This document shows positions 47,893 through 55,755 of a stretch of 64,000 bases of DNA, piece by piece (position 1 is the stretch's first letter; each line of letters opens with the position of its first letter). The stretch comes from an uncultured Lachnospiraceae bacterium. GTDB taxonomy: Bacteria; Bacillota; Clostridia; Lachnospirales; Lachnospiraceae. The notes under the pieces are model-generated. The model worked only from the letters and a program-made list of their open reading frames with translations. It did not search any database and was not told the origin of the DNA. Position numbers and translations under genes: made by a program. The DNA lies in the NCBI GenBank assembly GCA_910585345.1, contig CAJUDS010000010.1, positions 1 to 64,000 of the forward strand. Reading direction: 5' to 3'.

Positions 47893-48972
47893 CTATTCTA
47901 TCGTAATCTCCTCAAACTTCTCCGCCGCGCCTGTCATCATATCTGCCGGAATCTCCAGGCCGATCTTCTCCGCCGCTGCAGTATTTACATAAAAGCTGGC
48001 CTCTGTAATGACTTCATACGGCAGATCAGCGGCTTTTGCCTCACCCTTTAATACCTTAGCCGCCATCGCGCCTGTCTGTCTGCCGAGCTCCACATAGTCA
48101 AGTCCCATGGAAGCCACACAACCGTTCTTTACCTGCTCCACCTCGGAGCCAAACACCGGAATGCCCGCTTTCCCGGCTTCATCCAAGACGGTCTGCAGTG
48201 CGGATACGACGGTATTGTCCGTCAAATTCGTAATGCAATCAACCTTACCCGCCATATCGGCAGCCGCCATGGGTACATCCGCAATCGTATTGATCCCTGT
48301 CTCTACAATTTCAAATCCATATGCGCCGGCGCCGGCCTTGTACTGTGCAATGGTGCTGACGGAATTGGCCTCGCTTGTCGTATAGATAATCCCGATCTTT
48401 TTGGCATCCGGCAATATCTCGCGGATCATCTCAAGCTGTGCCGTCACAGGAAGCGCGTCGCTGGTACCTGTGATATTACCCACGCTGATCCCGTCCGCAT
48501 TGGCAAGACCCGCCCCTACCGGATCGGACACTGCCGTATAGATCACGGGTATATCGGTACTCATACAGGAATTATATGCGCTCATAGCCGTCGGCGTCGC
48601 AATCGCACAGATCAGATCTACCTTCTGCGACACATAGGAATCGGCAATCGTACTGGCTGTCCCCATATCCGCCTGTGCGTTGTCAAACAATACCGTCAGG
48701 TTTTTTCCCTCCTCAATACCTGCCTCTGCCAGACCCTGTAAAAAACCTTCCCGGCAATTATCCAGGGAGCCATGCTCCGCAAACTGGGATATGCCAATGG
48801 TATAGGAAACATTCTCTGCCTCTTCGCCCTCTCCCGTCCGCACTGCGTTATCCTGCCCGCCGCTCTCCGAAAACGCCGCCGCGTCATCCGCTGTCTGCGC
48901 TGTCTGGCTGCCGCAGGCTGCCAGTAATACAACCGCCGCTGTTGTCATAATAGATACGATTTTTCTTTTCAT
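47893..48972 (-). CDS. ABC importer substrate-binding lipoprotein (TrpX-like)
   Basis: A 359-residue lipoprotein. Signal peptide KRKIVSIMTTAAVVLLAAC with the lipobox cysteine, a Ser/Ala-rich linker, then two lobes of the TrpX/DUF534-type binding fold: YTIGISQFAEHGSLDNCREG, IADSYVSQKVDLICAIATPT, IPVIYTAVSDPVGAGL and KVDCITNLTDNTVVSALQTV. It is the first gene after a T-box with a UGG specifier, which points to tryptophan or a related compound as ligand. ATG 48972 has AAAAGGAGAAAAAATT. Confidence 0.9.
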   Translation of the reverse strand: MKRKIVSIMTTAAVVLLAACGSQTAQTADDAAAFSESGGQDNAVRTGEGEEAENVSYTIGISQFAEHGSLDNCREGFLQGLAEAGIEEGKNLTVLFDNAQADMGTASTIADSYVSQKVDLICAIATPTAMSAYNSCMSTDIPVIYTAVSDPVGAGLANADGISVGNITGTSDALPVTAQLEMIREILPDAKKIGIIYTTSEANSVSTIAQYKAGAGAYGFEIVETGINTIADVPMAAADMAGKVDCITNLTDNTVVSALQTVLDEAGKAGIPVFGSEVEQVKNGCVASMGLDYVELGRQTGAMAAKVLKGEAKAADLPYEVITEASFYVNTAAAEKIGLEIPADMMTGAAEKFEEITIE

Positions 48973-49065
48973 AATTTTTTCTCCTTTTCCGCCTGTGGGA
49001 AAATAAAAGGGCATTTCGTACGCGGGCCGCCTTAGCGGCATACTTCCTCTGCATGGGGCTGCGCA

Positions 49066-49355
49066 TAAAAAAACGCCCCAAGCAAATGCTTGAGGCGCTA
49101 ATTATCCATTATCGCGGTACCACTCAAATTGGTCTGTAAAAGACCCACTCATTTCATGTACTTCATACATGCCGCATGGATAACGGGTACGGTTCCCGGC
49201 GGCGCCTACTGATATCTGAATTGTTCTGATCGTTCGGACCGCCCTCGAAAGTCCATTCAGCAAACTTCCCCTTACCGCAATTCCACCATCTGCGGCTCTC
49301 TGTAATCGTTTCCGTAAGCCTACTTCTCTTTCTCACAGGTTTTTATTTTTATTAT
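49066..49355 (-). promoter_or_regulatory. T-box riboswitch with a UGG (Trp) specifier
   Basis: On the minus strand the leader has a stem I region with GATGGTGGAA, a GAATGGA segment in the expected specifier position (UGG at 49253-49255, codon for Trp), the antiterminator signature GTGGTACCGCG (about 49112-49122), and a terminator stem GCGCCTCAAGC / GCTTGGGGCG with a T-run (49066-49099). Uncharged tRNA-Trp would pair with UGG and let transcription proceed into the importer. All named elements are read directly; full folding was not computed. Confidence 0.93.
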
Positions 49356-49361
49356 GCGTTT

Positions 49362-49390
49362 ACTTTACTCCAATTGCCTTTACGTGTCAA
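49362..49390 (-). promoter_or_regulatory. Sigma-A promoter of the T-box leader
   Basis: On the minus strand consensus TTGACA (49385-49390), a 17-base spacer and TAAAGT (49362-49367). The leader begins directly downstream. Confidence 0.8.
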
Positions 49391-49468
49391 GCGTTTTTTT
49401 CATTTGTTCACGGAACCTAATTTTTTGTTAACTGGCACAAATATATTGCGGAGTGTTCCATTGCGAAG

Positions 49469-49617
49469 GATATTAGAAACTCTTAGTGTTCTGTCCTCTG
49501 CCAGCAGTTTCCGGACACGGATGTCCGGAAAAGGCTACCCGCGCCCAGACGGCGCGTAGAGGCCGTCTGCGTCAAATATTTCGCAGCCTTTCGAGGACAC
49601 TTAGAGTTTCTTATATC
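49469..49617. repeat. 149-bp nested palindromic element of unknown nature
   Basis: The outer arms GATATTAGAAACTCTTAGTGT (first base 49469) and its 3' partner (49597-49617) pair over 21 positions with only two T-T mismatches. Inside are AAAGGCT / AGCCTTT, a 10-bp hairpin TTTCCGGACA-CGGA-TGTCCGGAAA (49508-49531) and CAGACGGC / GCCGTCTG (49546-49569). No coding frame fits. It occupies most of the 49391-49683 spacer between the T-box promoter and the flagellin gene. A structured RNA or a miniature mobile repeat are the leading options. The flagellin-side remainder holds a weak hairpin only. Confidence 0.6.
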
Positions 49618-49683
49618 TGTAACCTGGAACACGAATCAATTATTTGTGCACAAAAACAAAAAATTGATTTTCGTATCATTCCC

Positions 49684-50448
49684 TCAATGGAGCATAATGT
49701 TAGGCAGCGACTGAGCCGCTTCCTGTTCTCTCTCTTTTTTAAACATGGCAATCCGAACTGCCTGCAGATTTTCATTTTTCTTCAACTCGGAAGACGCCTT
49801 GGCCATATCCAGATCTTCGATACGGCTCTGAGAAGCAGTCAGATTTTCATAAGCAATCTGGTTGACACGCTCCCTGGCGGCCAGTCCGTTTGCCTGTGCG
49901 CCAAGCGTACTCCTGTCTCCACTGACTTTTTTTATGGCATCGTCAATCATATCCAGATTTACTCTGCCGCTTGTCACATCAAAACCCGCTATCCCGATCG
50001 CATCCAGTCTGGCGCTTTCCAGCTTAATCTCGCTGCCCTTTCCCGTGGGATTGCTTGCTATTTCCATTGTGGCATAGCTTCCGTCCATCAGTTTCATCTG
50101 ATTATACACAGTGTTTTTCGCAGACTCATCAATTCCCGCCATCTGCTGGCTGATCTCATCCTGCAAAATCTGTCTGTCCTCCGTGCTGTTCGTTCCGTTC
50201 ATGGCCCGCACCGCCAACTCCCTGATCCGCTGCAGTCTGTCCACAATACTATTATATGCGCCGTCTGCGATTTTGGTGACGCCGATGCCGTCCCTGATAT
50301 TATTCGTCGCCACATTTGTGCCGTTCGCAGTCGCTTTCAGTTTATTGACGATCGCCATACCCGATGCGTCGTCCGCCGCCTTACGAATCCGTTTGCCGCT
50401 TGCGATCCGCCCGTAATCCGTAACTGAATGAATCTTTGTAATCCTCAT
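49684..50448 (-). CDS. Orphan minimal flagellin
   Basis: A 254-residue flagellin made only of the conserved D0/D1 ends. N-terminal part: GRIASGKRIRKAADDASGMAI and IRDGIGVTKIADGAYNSIVDRLQRIRELAVRA. C-terminal part: LGAQANGLAARERVNQIAYENLTASQSRIEDLDMAKASSEL. The hypervariable D2/D3 region is absent. The N-terminus is about 15 residues shorter than canonical flagellin before SSG(L/K)RI, and the C-terminal LLQ-type end is replaced by EAAQSLPNIMLH. ATG 50448 has GGTGG upstream. No other flagellar gene lies in the window, so it may be a secreted, non-motor form. Confidence 0.88.
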   Translation of the reverse strand: MRITKIHSVTDYGRIASGKRIRKAADDASGMAIVNKLKATANGTNVATNNIRDGIGVTKIADGAYNSIVDRLQRIRELAVRAMNGTNSTEDRQILQDEISQQMAGIDESAKNTVYNQMKLMDGSYATMEIASNPTGKGSEIKLESARLDAIGIAGFDVTSGRVNLDMIDDAIKKVSGDRSTLGAQANGLAARERVNQIAYENLTASQSRIEDLDMAKASSELKKNENLQAVRIAMFKKEREQEAAQSLPNIMLH

Positions 50449-50774
50449 ATAACCACCCTTTCCGCAATACTGCCATCGATGGCCTGCAGCCATATTCTGT
50501 AATACAATAGCTGTTCTCAATATTTACCAGTTTTATAGTTTTATTGTAATCCATCCAACCCCCAAAATGCAAGAGTAAGACGAAAATACTTTGCTTTTTG
50601 AATTGATCCGTCAAAACGATACTGCCGGGATTCTGCACAAACAGAGCATTCACACACCGGTCGGAAACAGATTCTCTAAAAAATAGGGAGCTGCAAATCA
50701 TATCTGTCATTGTAATCTCTATCGAAATATTTTATAATAACAGTACAATTGCAAACATGAGAGGAACGGTATCC
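50449..50774. other. Spacer between flagellin and the symporter
   Basis: A divergent, AT-rich gap of 326 bases. The symporter promoter lies at its right end. No consensus sigma-28 box for the flagellin gene was found by eye. A minus-strand open frame of 109 codons here has neither a site nor a recognisable product. Confidence 0.5.
50710..50738 (+). promoter_or_regulatory. Sigma-A promoter of the symporter gene
   Basis: TTGTAA (50710-50715), a 17-base spacer and TATAAT (50733-50738), 37 bases before the start codon. Confidence 0.75.
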
Positions 50775-52307
50775 ATGGAACAATTTTTTTCGGCAATTAA
50801 CAATGTATTTGACTTTGTGACTCCCGTTTCCGACTTTTTTTGGGATTTTCCGACTAATTTCAGCTGGTACGCGGATCTTCCCATTCTCGGAAATTTTTCA
50901 CTGGCTATCATCCTTCTGGTAGGCTCCGGCATTTTCTTTACCCTGAAAACCGGATTCATCCAGATCACCCATTTCGGAACGGGGATCCGGCTGCTGACAC
51001 AACAGAAAAAGGAAAAGATCGGCCTTTCCTCCCTGACCGCCTTCCTGCTCAGCTCCGCTATGCGGGTAGGGCCCGGGAATATACTGGGCGTCACCGGCGC
51101 CATTGCCGCAGGAGGGCCCGGCGCACTGTTTTGGATGTGGATCTCCGCTTTTTTCGGCATGGCCACAGCCTATACGGAAGCGGTTCTGTCACAGATCTTT
51201 AAAAAAAGAAAAGAGGATGAGTTTGTCGGCGGTCTTCCCTTTTACGGAAAAAAACTGCTCGGCGATAAGGCATGGGCGGGCGTATTTCTCTCTGTAATGT
51301 TCATCGTCTATTCTATGTGCTGTCTGCCGGCACAGGGCTTTAACGTCGTTTCCTCCATCGGGCAGATGGGCGAAATACTCACCGGCGGCTCAATAGATAC
51401 CGCTTCGCTGTTTTATATTGCCACAGCCGTGCTTTTGATCATTCTAACCGCGTACATCGCCTTCGGCGGTATCAAAAAAGTCACAAAGGTAACCGACGCT
51501 ACCGTACCTGTAATGGCAGTCGTCTATATTCTGACTGTACTCGTGCTGATCGTCATGAATCCCGGACGGCTTGCCTATTTCTTCCGGGCGGTATTCGGCG
51601 GCGCTTTCACACCGCAGGCGGTATTTGGCGGCGCCTTCGGCACCGTACTAGCCCAGGGTATCAAACGGGGGCTGATGTCCAACGAAGCGGGACAGGGCAC
51701 CATTACCATGGCTGCCGGCGCCGCCAGTACCCAGCATCCCTGTGAACAAGGCTTTGTACAGGCGGTCGGCGTGTTTCTGGACACCATTGTCATCTGCACA
51801 CTGACAGGTTTCGTCGTTGTCATGGCGCATTTGTGGGACGGCGCGGAAAGCGAAGCCTGGCTGGCCATGGACCGTCTGCCGAAATTCCTTGCTTCCGCAC
51901 AGGAACTGACGCCAGGCACCGCCATGAATGCCGTAATTGCCTTCCTGATCTGTTTCTGCTTCTGCCTGTTTGCCTTTACCTGCCTGATCGGCATGATCAG
52001 CTTTGCAGAAATCGCCGCCAACCGGATCAGCTCCAAAAAGACCTTTGTCAACGCCATCCGCTGTCTCGGCATCTGTATCACTGCCTTCGGCATTGCCTGC
52101 TCGATGGCGGGACTTGACCTTGGCAATCTCTGGGCAATCTCGGATTTGGGAAATATTCTGATCGTATTTGCCAATGTACCGCTTCTCTATCTCGGCGCGG
52201 GCTATGTCTTCCGCGCAACGCAGCATTATAAGAAAAGCGGCGGCGGCAAATTTAACTCTGACATCATTAACGCTCCCTGTGAATATTGGGATGAAAAGAA
52301 CAGATAA
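50775..52307 (+). CDS. Sodium:alanine/glycine symporter (AGCS family)
   Basis: A 510-residue transporter with about eleven helices that imports alanine or glycine with sodium. Family motifs are TGFIQITHFGTG, MRVGPGNILGVTGAIAAGGPGALFWMW, the GQGTITMAAGAASTQHP block after SNEAGQ, and IGMISFAEIAANR. The ATG at 50775 is preferred to one six codons earlier because of spacing to AGAGGA. It has its own promoter and is followed eight bases later by the PHP gene. Confidence 0.94.
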   Translation: MEQFFSAINNVFDFVTPVSDFFWDFPTNFSWYADLPILGNFSLAIILLVGSGIFFTLKTGFIQITHFGTGIRLLTQQKKEKIGLSSLTAFLLSSAMRVGPGNILGVTGAIAAGGPGALFWMWISAFFGMATAYTEAVLSQIFKKRKEDEFVGGLPFYGKKLLGDKAWAGVFLSVMFIVYSMCCLPAQGFNVVSSIGQMGEILTGGSIDTASLFYIATAVLLIILTAYIAFGGIKKVTKVTDATVPVMAVVYILTVLVLIVMNPGRLAYFFRAVFGGAFTPQAVFGGAFGTVLAQGIKRGLMSNEAGQGTITMAAGAASTQHPCEQGFVQAVGVFLDTIVICTLTGFVVVMAHLWDGAESEAWLAMDRLPKFLASAQELTPGTAMNAVIAFLICFCFCLFAFTCLIGMISFAEIAANRISSKKTFVNAIRCLGICITAFGIACSMAGLDLGNLWAISDLGNILIVFANVPLLYLGAGYVFRATQHYKKSGGGKFNSDIINAPCEYWDEKNR

Positions 52308-52314
52308 TAAAAAT

Positions 52315-53124
52315 ATGAAAATAGATATGCATTGTCACACAAAAGAGGGCTCACTGGACGGAAAAATCCCCATTGCCCAATATATTGACCTTCTGAAAGA
52401 ATACGGTATTCATGGTATGCTCGTGTCCGACCATAACTCTTACAACGGATACCGTTACTGGAACAGTCATAAAGAGGAGATGCCTTCCGATTTTGTGGTG
52501 CTGAAAGGGATCGAATATGACACCATTGATGCAGGGCACATTCTTGTAATCCTGCCTACCGGTGTGAAAGTGCCCCTGTTGGAACTGCGGGGGCTGCCTG
52601 TCAGTCTTCTGATCGATATCGTACACAGGCACGGCGGTATTCTCGGACCAGCACACCCCTGCGGAGAGAAATTCTTAAGTCTCACCAACAATCGGAAATT
52701 CCGTAAACAGAAATCCGTGCTGGAACGGTTTGATTTTGTGGAAACCTTTAATTCCTGCGAACCGGAAAGCAGCAATGAGGGCGCCAGACTGCTGGCTGAG
52801 GCTTACGGAAAACCCGGCTTTGGCGGCAGCGACTCCCACCGTCCAAACTGTGTAGGCACTGCCTATACCTGTTTTGACGAAGAAATCCGCACGGAAACCG
52901 ACCTGATCAACTATATCCTTTCCGGCAGCCCTACTTCCACGGGCGGATATTATTATCATGGGACAACCCGTGAAAAAATCGGCAAAATGAACCAGCTGCT
53001 GGTGTTTTCTTTCTGGTTTTACAACAAAGGCTCCGGACTGCTGCGCAAACACAAACGGACTGCCGCTCTGCGGTCCGACGACGAACATACGCTGCAGAAG
53101 TATGAGGAAAGCCGTTACTGCTGA
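52315..53124 (+). CDS. PHP-domain phosphoesterase, second copy
   Basis: A 269-residue PHP protein. Metal ligands: KIDMHCHTKEGSLDG at the N-terminus, GMLVSDHNSYNGYRYW, VVLKGIEYDTI, ILGPAHPCGEKF and GFGGSDSHRPNCVG. It is unlike the ABC-F-linked PHP gene in sequence and is closer to the HisJ/TrpH-like group. The substrate is unknown. ATG 52315 puts KIDMHCH at the terminus; an ATG eight codons upstream overlaps the symporter end and is possible. The last 60 residues (TTREKIGKMNQLLV...RKHKRTAAL) are basic. Confidence 0.88.
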   Translation: MKIDMHCHTKEGSLDGKIPIAQYIDLLKEYGIHGMLVSDHNSYNGYRYWNSHKEEMPSDFVVLKGIEYDTIDAGHILVILPTGVKVPLLELRGLPVSLLIDIVHRHGGILGPAHPCGEKFLSLTNNRKFRKQKSVLERFDFVETFNSCEPESSNEGARLLAEAYGKPGFGGSDSHRPNCVGTAYTCFDEEIRTETDLINYILSGSPTSTGGYYYHGTTREKIGKMNQLLVFSFWFYNKGSGLLRKHKRTAALRSDDEHTLQKYEESRYC

Positions 53125-53127
53125 AGC

Positions 53128-53158
53128 CTCTGCCGTACATCCCGTCTGTATGGCAGAG
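53128..53158. other. Hairpin between convergent genes
   Basis: CTCTGCCGTACA / TGTATGGCAGAG pair over twelve positions (one G-T) in the 42-base gap between the PHP gene and the DUF1113 gene. There is no T-run, so it may mark mRNA ends rather than terminate. Confidence 0.45.
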
Positions 53159-53166
53159 CGGGCAGA

Positions 53167-53979
53167 TCAGTCGGCCTTTTCGCCGTGTATCTCGTTTCGA
53201 TACTCTTTTTCATGTGCTTTGGCCGCCTCTTTGAGCTCTTCCAACGCATTTTTAAACCGGGCGGAAATCATACCGGGGTTGTCCAGCAAAAGCTGTCTTT
53301 TATAAAAGTCATGGAGAAGTTTCAGCTGTCTGCGTCTGTCATGCATCACCCTGAACTTCATATGCAGTTCATGCCGTTCCTCCGACGCCGCCTGCCCAGC
53401 AACAGCAATCAGTACGTCCATACGCTTCTGCAGACGCTCCATTTCCTGCTTGACGCCTTCCAGTCTGGCCAGCACATCACGCATATCCAGTGCAGCCTTA
53501 AACGAGAGGGAAAAATCCGCCGACACATAAGCCGTCAGTATAATCGTCACCACAGCCAGCAGGCCGCCGGGCAGCATTCCGGCAAACTGCGCAATCGGTT
53601 TATGGATTCCTTTTGTCATCAGCACCGTAAAAAAACCCCACGCTATTGTAGAGCTAAGACAGATCTGTCCTTCAAAATTCATAAACTTTCCTGTATAATC
53701 CCAGTATCGCACCCGAAACAGCATTTCCGTCACAGTACCCACAATATATTCCAACGCCGTCGCCCCAAGACAGCCTGCCAGATAAGTCAGCGCGATATTA
53801 TCCTGGAACGGCGCGGAAACGACCAGCATCATTACGGCGCCGCCGCCATAAATAGGCAGAAACGGCCCCCGCATAAATCCTCTGTTTACCCAGCGGCCTG
53901 ACTTGGCGGACACATAGACAGACTCAAAGCACCATCCCAAAAAACTATAGACATAAAAAAAGAACAGCCATTTATACAT
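53167..53979 (-). CDS. DUF1113 / CmpB-like integral membrane protein
   Basis: A 270-residue protein of the putative ABC transporter permease family (DUF1113). Helices: MYKWLFFFYVYSFLGWCFESVYVS (with the GWCFE signature), GPFLPIYGGGAVMMLVV, LTYLAGCLGATALEYIVGTVTEML and LSSTIAWGFFTVLMTKGI. From about residue 170 it becomes a charged, probably coiled-coil, cytoplasmic tail. Despite the family name no transport function is proven. The ATG at 53979 lies inside TATGTATAA at the end of the YlmH gene (8-base overlap); an in-frame ATG at 54000 is the alternative. Confidence 0.85.
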   Translation of the reverse strand: MYKWLFFFYVYSFLGWCFESVYVSAKSGRWVNRGFMRGPFLPIYGGGAVMMLVVSAPFQDNIALTYLAGCLGATALEYIVGTVTEMLFRVRYWDYTGKFMNFEGQICLSSTIAWGFFTVLMTKGIHKPIAQFAGMLPGGLLAVVTIILTAYVSADFSLSFKAALDMRDVLARLEGVKQEMERLQKRMDVLIAVAGQAASEERHELHMKFRVMHDRRRQLKLLHDFYKRQLLLDNPGMISARFKNALEELKEAAKAHEKEYRNEIHGEKAD

Positions 53980-54742
53980 AAATTTCCACCCTGATGCCAT
54001 GCTTTCCTTTTCTTGTGGTGTGTGTAACGCCATGGTAAATGAATTTCCCATAGCCGCGTACCGAAACGACGTCGCCTGCTTTCAGGAGCGCGCTGTTATT
54101 TTCCTGCTGCCGCCCGTTTACAAATACCTTTCCCGACCGGAACAGGAGCAGGCTTTTTTCCCTGGACAGACTGCAGACCCTGGCAATCACGGCATCCAGC
54201 CGCTCCGACGCCGTCTGATAAGTCCGTTCTTCCAGCTTGGGAGCCAGATTTTCCGCCTGGCCCTGAAACGGACTGACAGAAACATCCGTATGCCGCACCC
54301 GGATAAGATGTTCTGTCATGTAAGGCGCAATTGCCTCCGTACAATACAGGTACGCGCATTTTCCCCTCACCAAAATATCCCCTATGGCGCTTCTCGCAAT
54401 TCCAAGATGCAGGCAGGCGCCCAGAAAATCCCGGTGTGTCAGATCTTCGGCAAATTTTTCCGACAGCGGGCTGATCTGCAGACACACGATCGGAAACGCT
54501 TCCTCATAACCCAGCAGTTCTGCACTGCCAAACCGTATCATCCGCCGCTCACAGCTTTCATTCCCGCCGTAAACCGTAAACGGCACATGGGAAACTGTGC
54601 CCTGCATCTCATAAAAAGCGCTCAGTTCCGCTATGCCGAGAAAGCCGGTAAAACAGTATACATTCTGCATATAACACTTTTCCGCCAGCTCCCGGAGCCG
54701 TTTCTTTAACTGTTGTAGTTCTTTTTCCGTATCCGCTGCCAT
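53972..54742 (-). CDS. YlmH-type S4-domain RNA-binding protein
   Basis: A 256-residue protein. Residues 1-170 are the YlmH N-terminal part (YCFTGFLGIAELSAFYEMQG, LTHRDFLGACLHLGIARSAIGDILVRG), and residues about 180-240 are an S4 RNA-binding domain (RLDAVIARVCSLSREKSLLLFRSGKVFVNG, GDVVSVRGYGKF). YlmH proteins associate with ribosomes and help rescue stalled 50S subunits in Firmicutes. It is usually found in the cell-division ylm cluster, which is absent here. ATG 54742 has AGGAAG upstream. Confidence 0.88.
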   Translation of the reverse strand: MAADTEKELQQLKKRLRELAEKCYMQNVYCFTGFLGIAELSAFYEMQGTVSHVPFTVYGGNESCERRMIRFGSAELLGYEEAFPIVCLQISPLSEKFAEDLTHRDFLGACLHLGIARSAIGDILVRGKCAYLYCTEAIAPYMTEHLIRVRHTDVSVSPFQGQAENLAPKLEERTYQTASERLDAVIARVCSLSREKSLLLFRSGKVFVNGRQQENNSALLKAGDVVSVRGYGKFIYHGVTHTTRKGKHGIRVEIYV

Positions 54743-54773
54743 ACTATCTACTTCCTGCCAATTAGATGCACAA

Positions 54774-55706
54774 TTATGATGAAAAATCAATCACCTGTTT
54801 TTTCGGCGCTTTCGTTGGTTCTACACAGACAGCATGGAGGACGGGCCCTTCGCCCCCGTAATCAGCCCAATACTCCCAGCTGACCGTTGCGGTGACCTTT
54901 ACCCAGTCCCTGTCATGCAGCTCCCGCGCTTTTTCGTACGCACAGGCAAACCCCAGAAAAGCCATGTCTTCCGCGCAGCATGTCATCGCCATCCTCCCCG
55001 GTACAAAATAGTCTTCGGGGAACCCCTGCGGCCTCAACACCATAGCCGTAAATACCACTTTTTTATCCGTATACCGCTCCGCATGATCCAGACAGTCCAG
55101 ATACCAGACGCCATAGCCGGTATTGTCCAGTTCCAGCGTATCCTTTTTCAGATCGTAGGGAAGCTCATCCTCCATGATCGCATTCACTTCCCCGTTCGCA
55201 TCCTCAAAGATAATTTCCGCTTTTTGGTTAATGGCCTTCACATTACGCTTATAGCTGCTCAGATCACGGATGCCGTCGCAACGGTTAAAAATAATCATTT
55301 CGGAATGGCGGAGCATTTCCGCAAGCAGAGATTTCATGTTCGTATAATACATGGGAAATGTGGATGCGTCAATCGTCGTAATCTGCTGCTCAATCTTCCA
55401 CTGACGCGGCAGCTTCATATTCTTAAAGTTCCACATTCCGTTGTATTCCACAATGATACGCTCCGGCTTATGCTTCTTCTCCAAGGCAAGCAGGTTTTCC
55501 GGCGTAAAATCCGCTTCTTCCTCAATCAGCTCCACGACGGTACGGCTTCTTTGCAGCAGCGTATCCCCGAACTCCACTTCCCCCTCTTCACAGAGCAGCA
55601 GCAGTGTCCTGCCTCTCGTTTGAAAATAAGGCTGCTCTAACGTATAACGGATAAATTCCGACTTCCCGCTCTCCAGAAAGCCGTTGATCATATAGACAGG
55701 TTTCAT
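54774..55706 (-). CDS. G3E-family GTPase, CobW-related, without CxCC
   Basis: A 310-residue P-loop GTPase. Walker A is NGFLESGKSEF, Walker B region RIIVEYNGMWNF, base recognition IIFNRCDGI (NKxD-like NRCD). The CxCC metal-binding motif of true CobW/COG0523 proteins is missing, and the C-terminal domain (YGVWYLDCLDHAERYTDKKVVFTAMV) is unlike the CobW C domain; it fits the small group often encoded beside a second G3E GTPase. The client protein is unknown. It follows the His-rich GTPase gene by 49 bases. Confidence 0.82.
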   Translation of the reverse strand: MKPVYMINGFLESGKSEFIRYTLEQPYFQTRGRTLLLLCEEGEVEFGDTLLQRSRTVVELIEEEADFTPENLLALEKKHKPERIIVEYNGMWNFKNMKLPRQWKIEQQITTIDASTFPMYYTNMKSLLAEMLRHSEMIIFNRCDGIRDLSSYKRNVKAINQKAEIIFEDANGEVNAIMEDELPYDLKKDTLELDNTGYGVWYLDCLDHAERYTDKKVVFTAMVLRPQGFPEDYFVPGRMAMTCCAEDMAFLGFACAYEKARELHDRDWVKVTATVSWEYWADYGGEGPVLHAVCVEPTKAPKKQVIDFSS

Positions 55707-55755
55707 ATATTCTCCCTTCCGGCAGGATAAGCAGGCGCGCTGCGCAACCACAGCC

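Noticed and set aside
49469..49617. tRNA or known riboswitch in the nested palindrome
   Set aside because: No cloverleaf, no T-loop GTTCRANNC and no T-box or other riboswitch signature inside.
50381..50710. 109-codon minus-strand frame upstream of flagellin
   Set aside because: No ribosome binding site, no recognisable product, and it overlaps the flagellin start.
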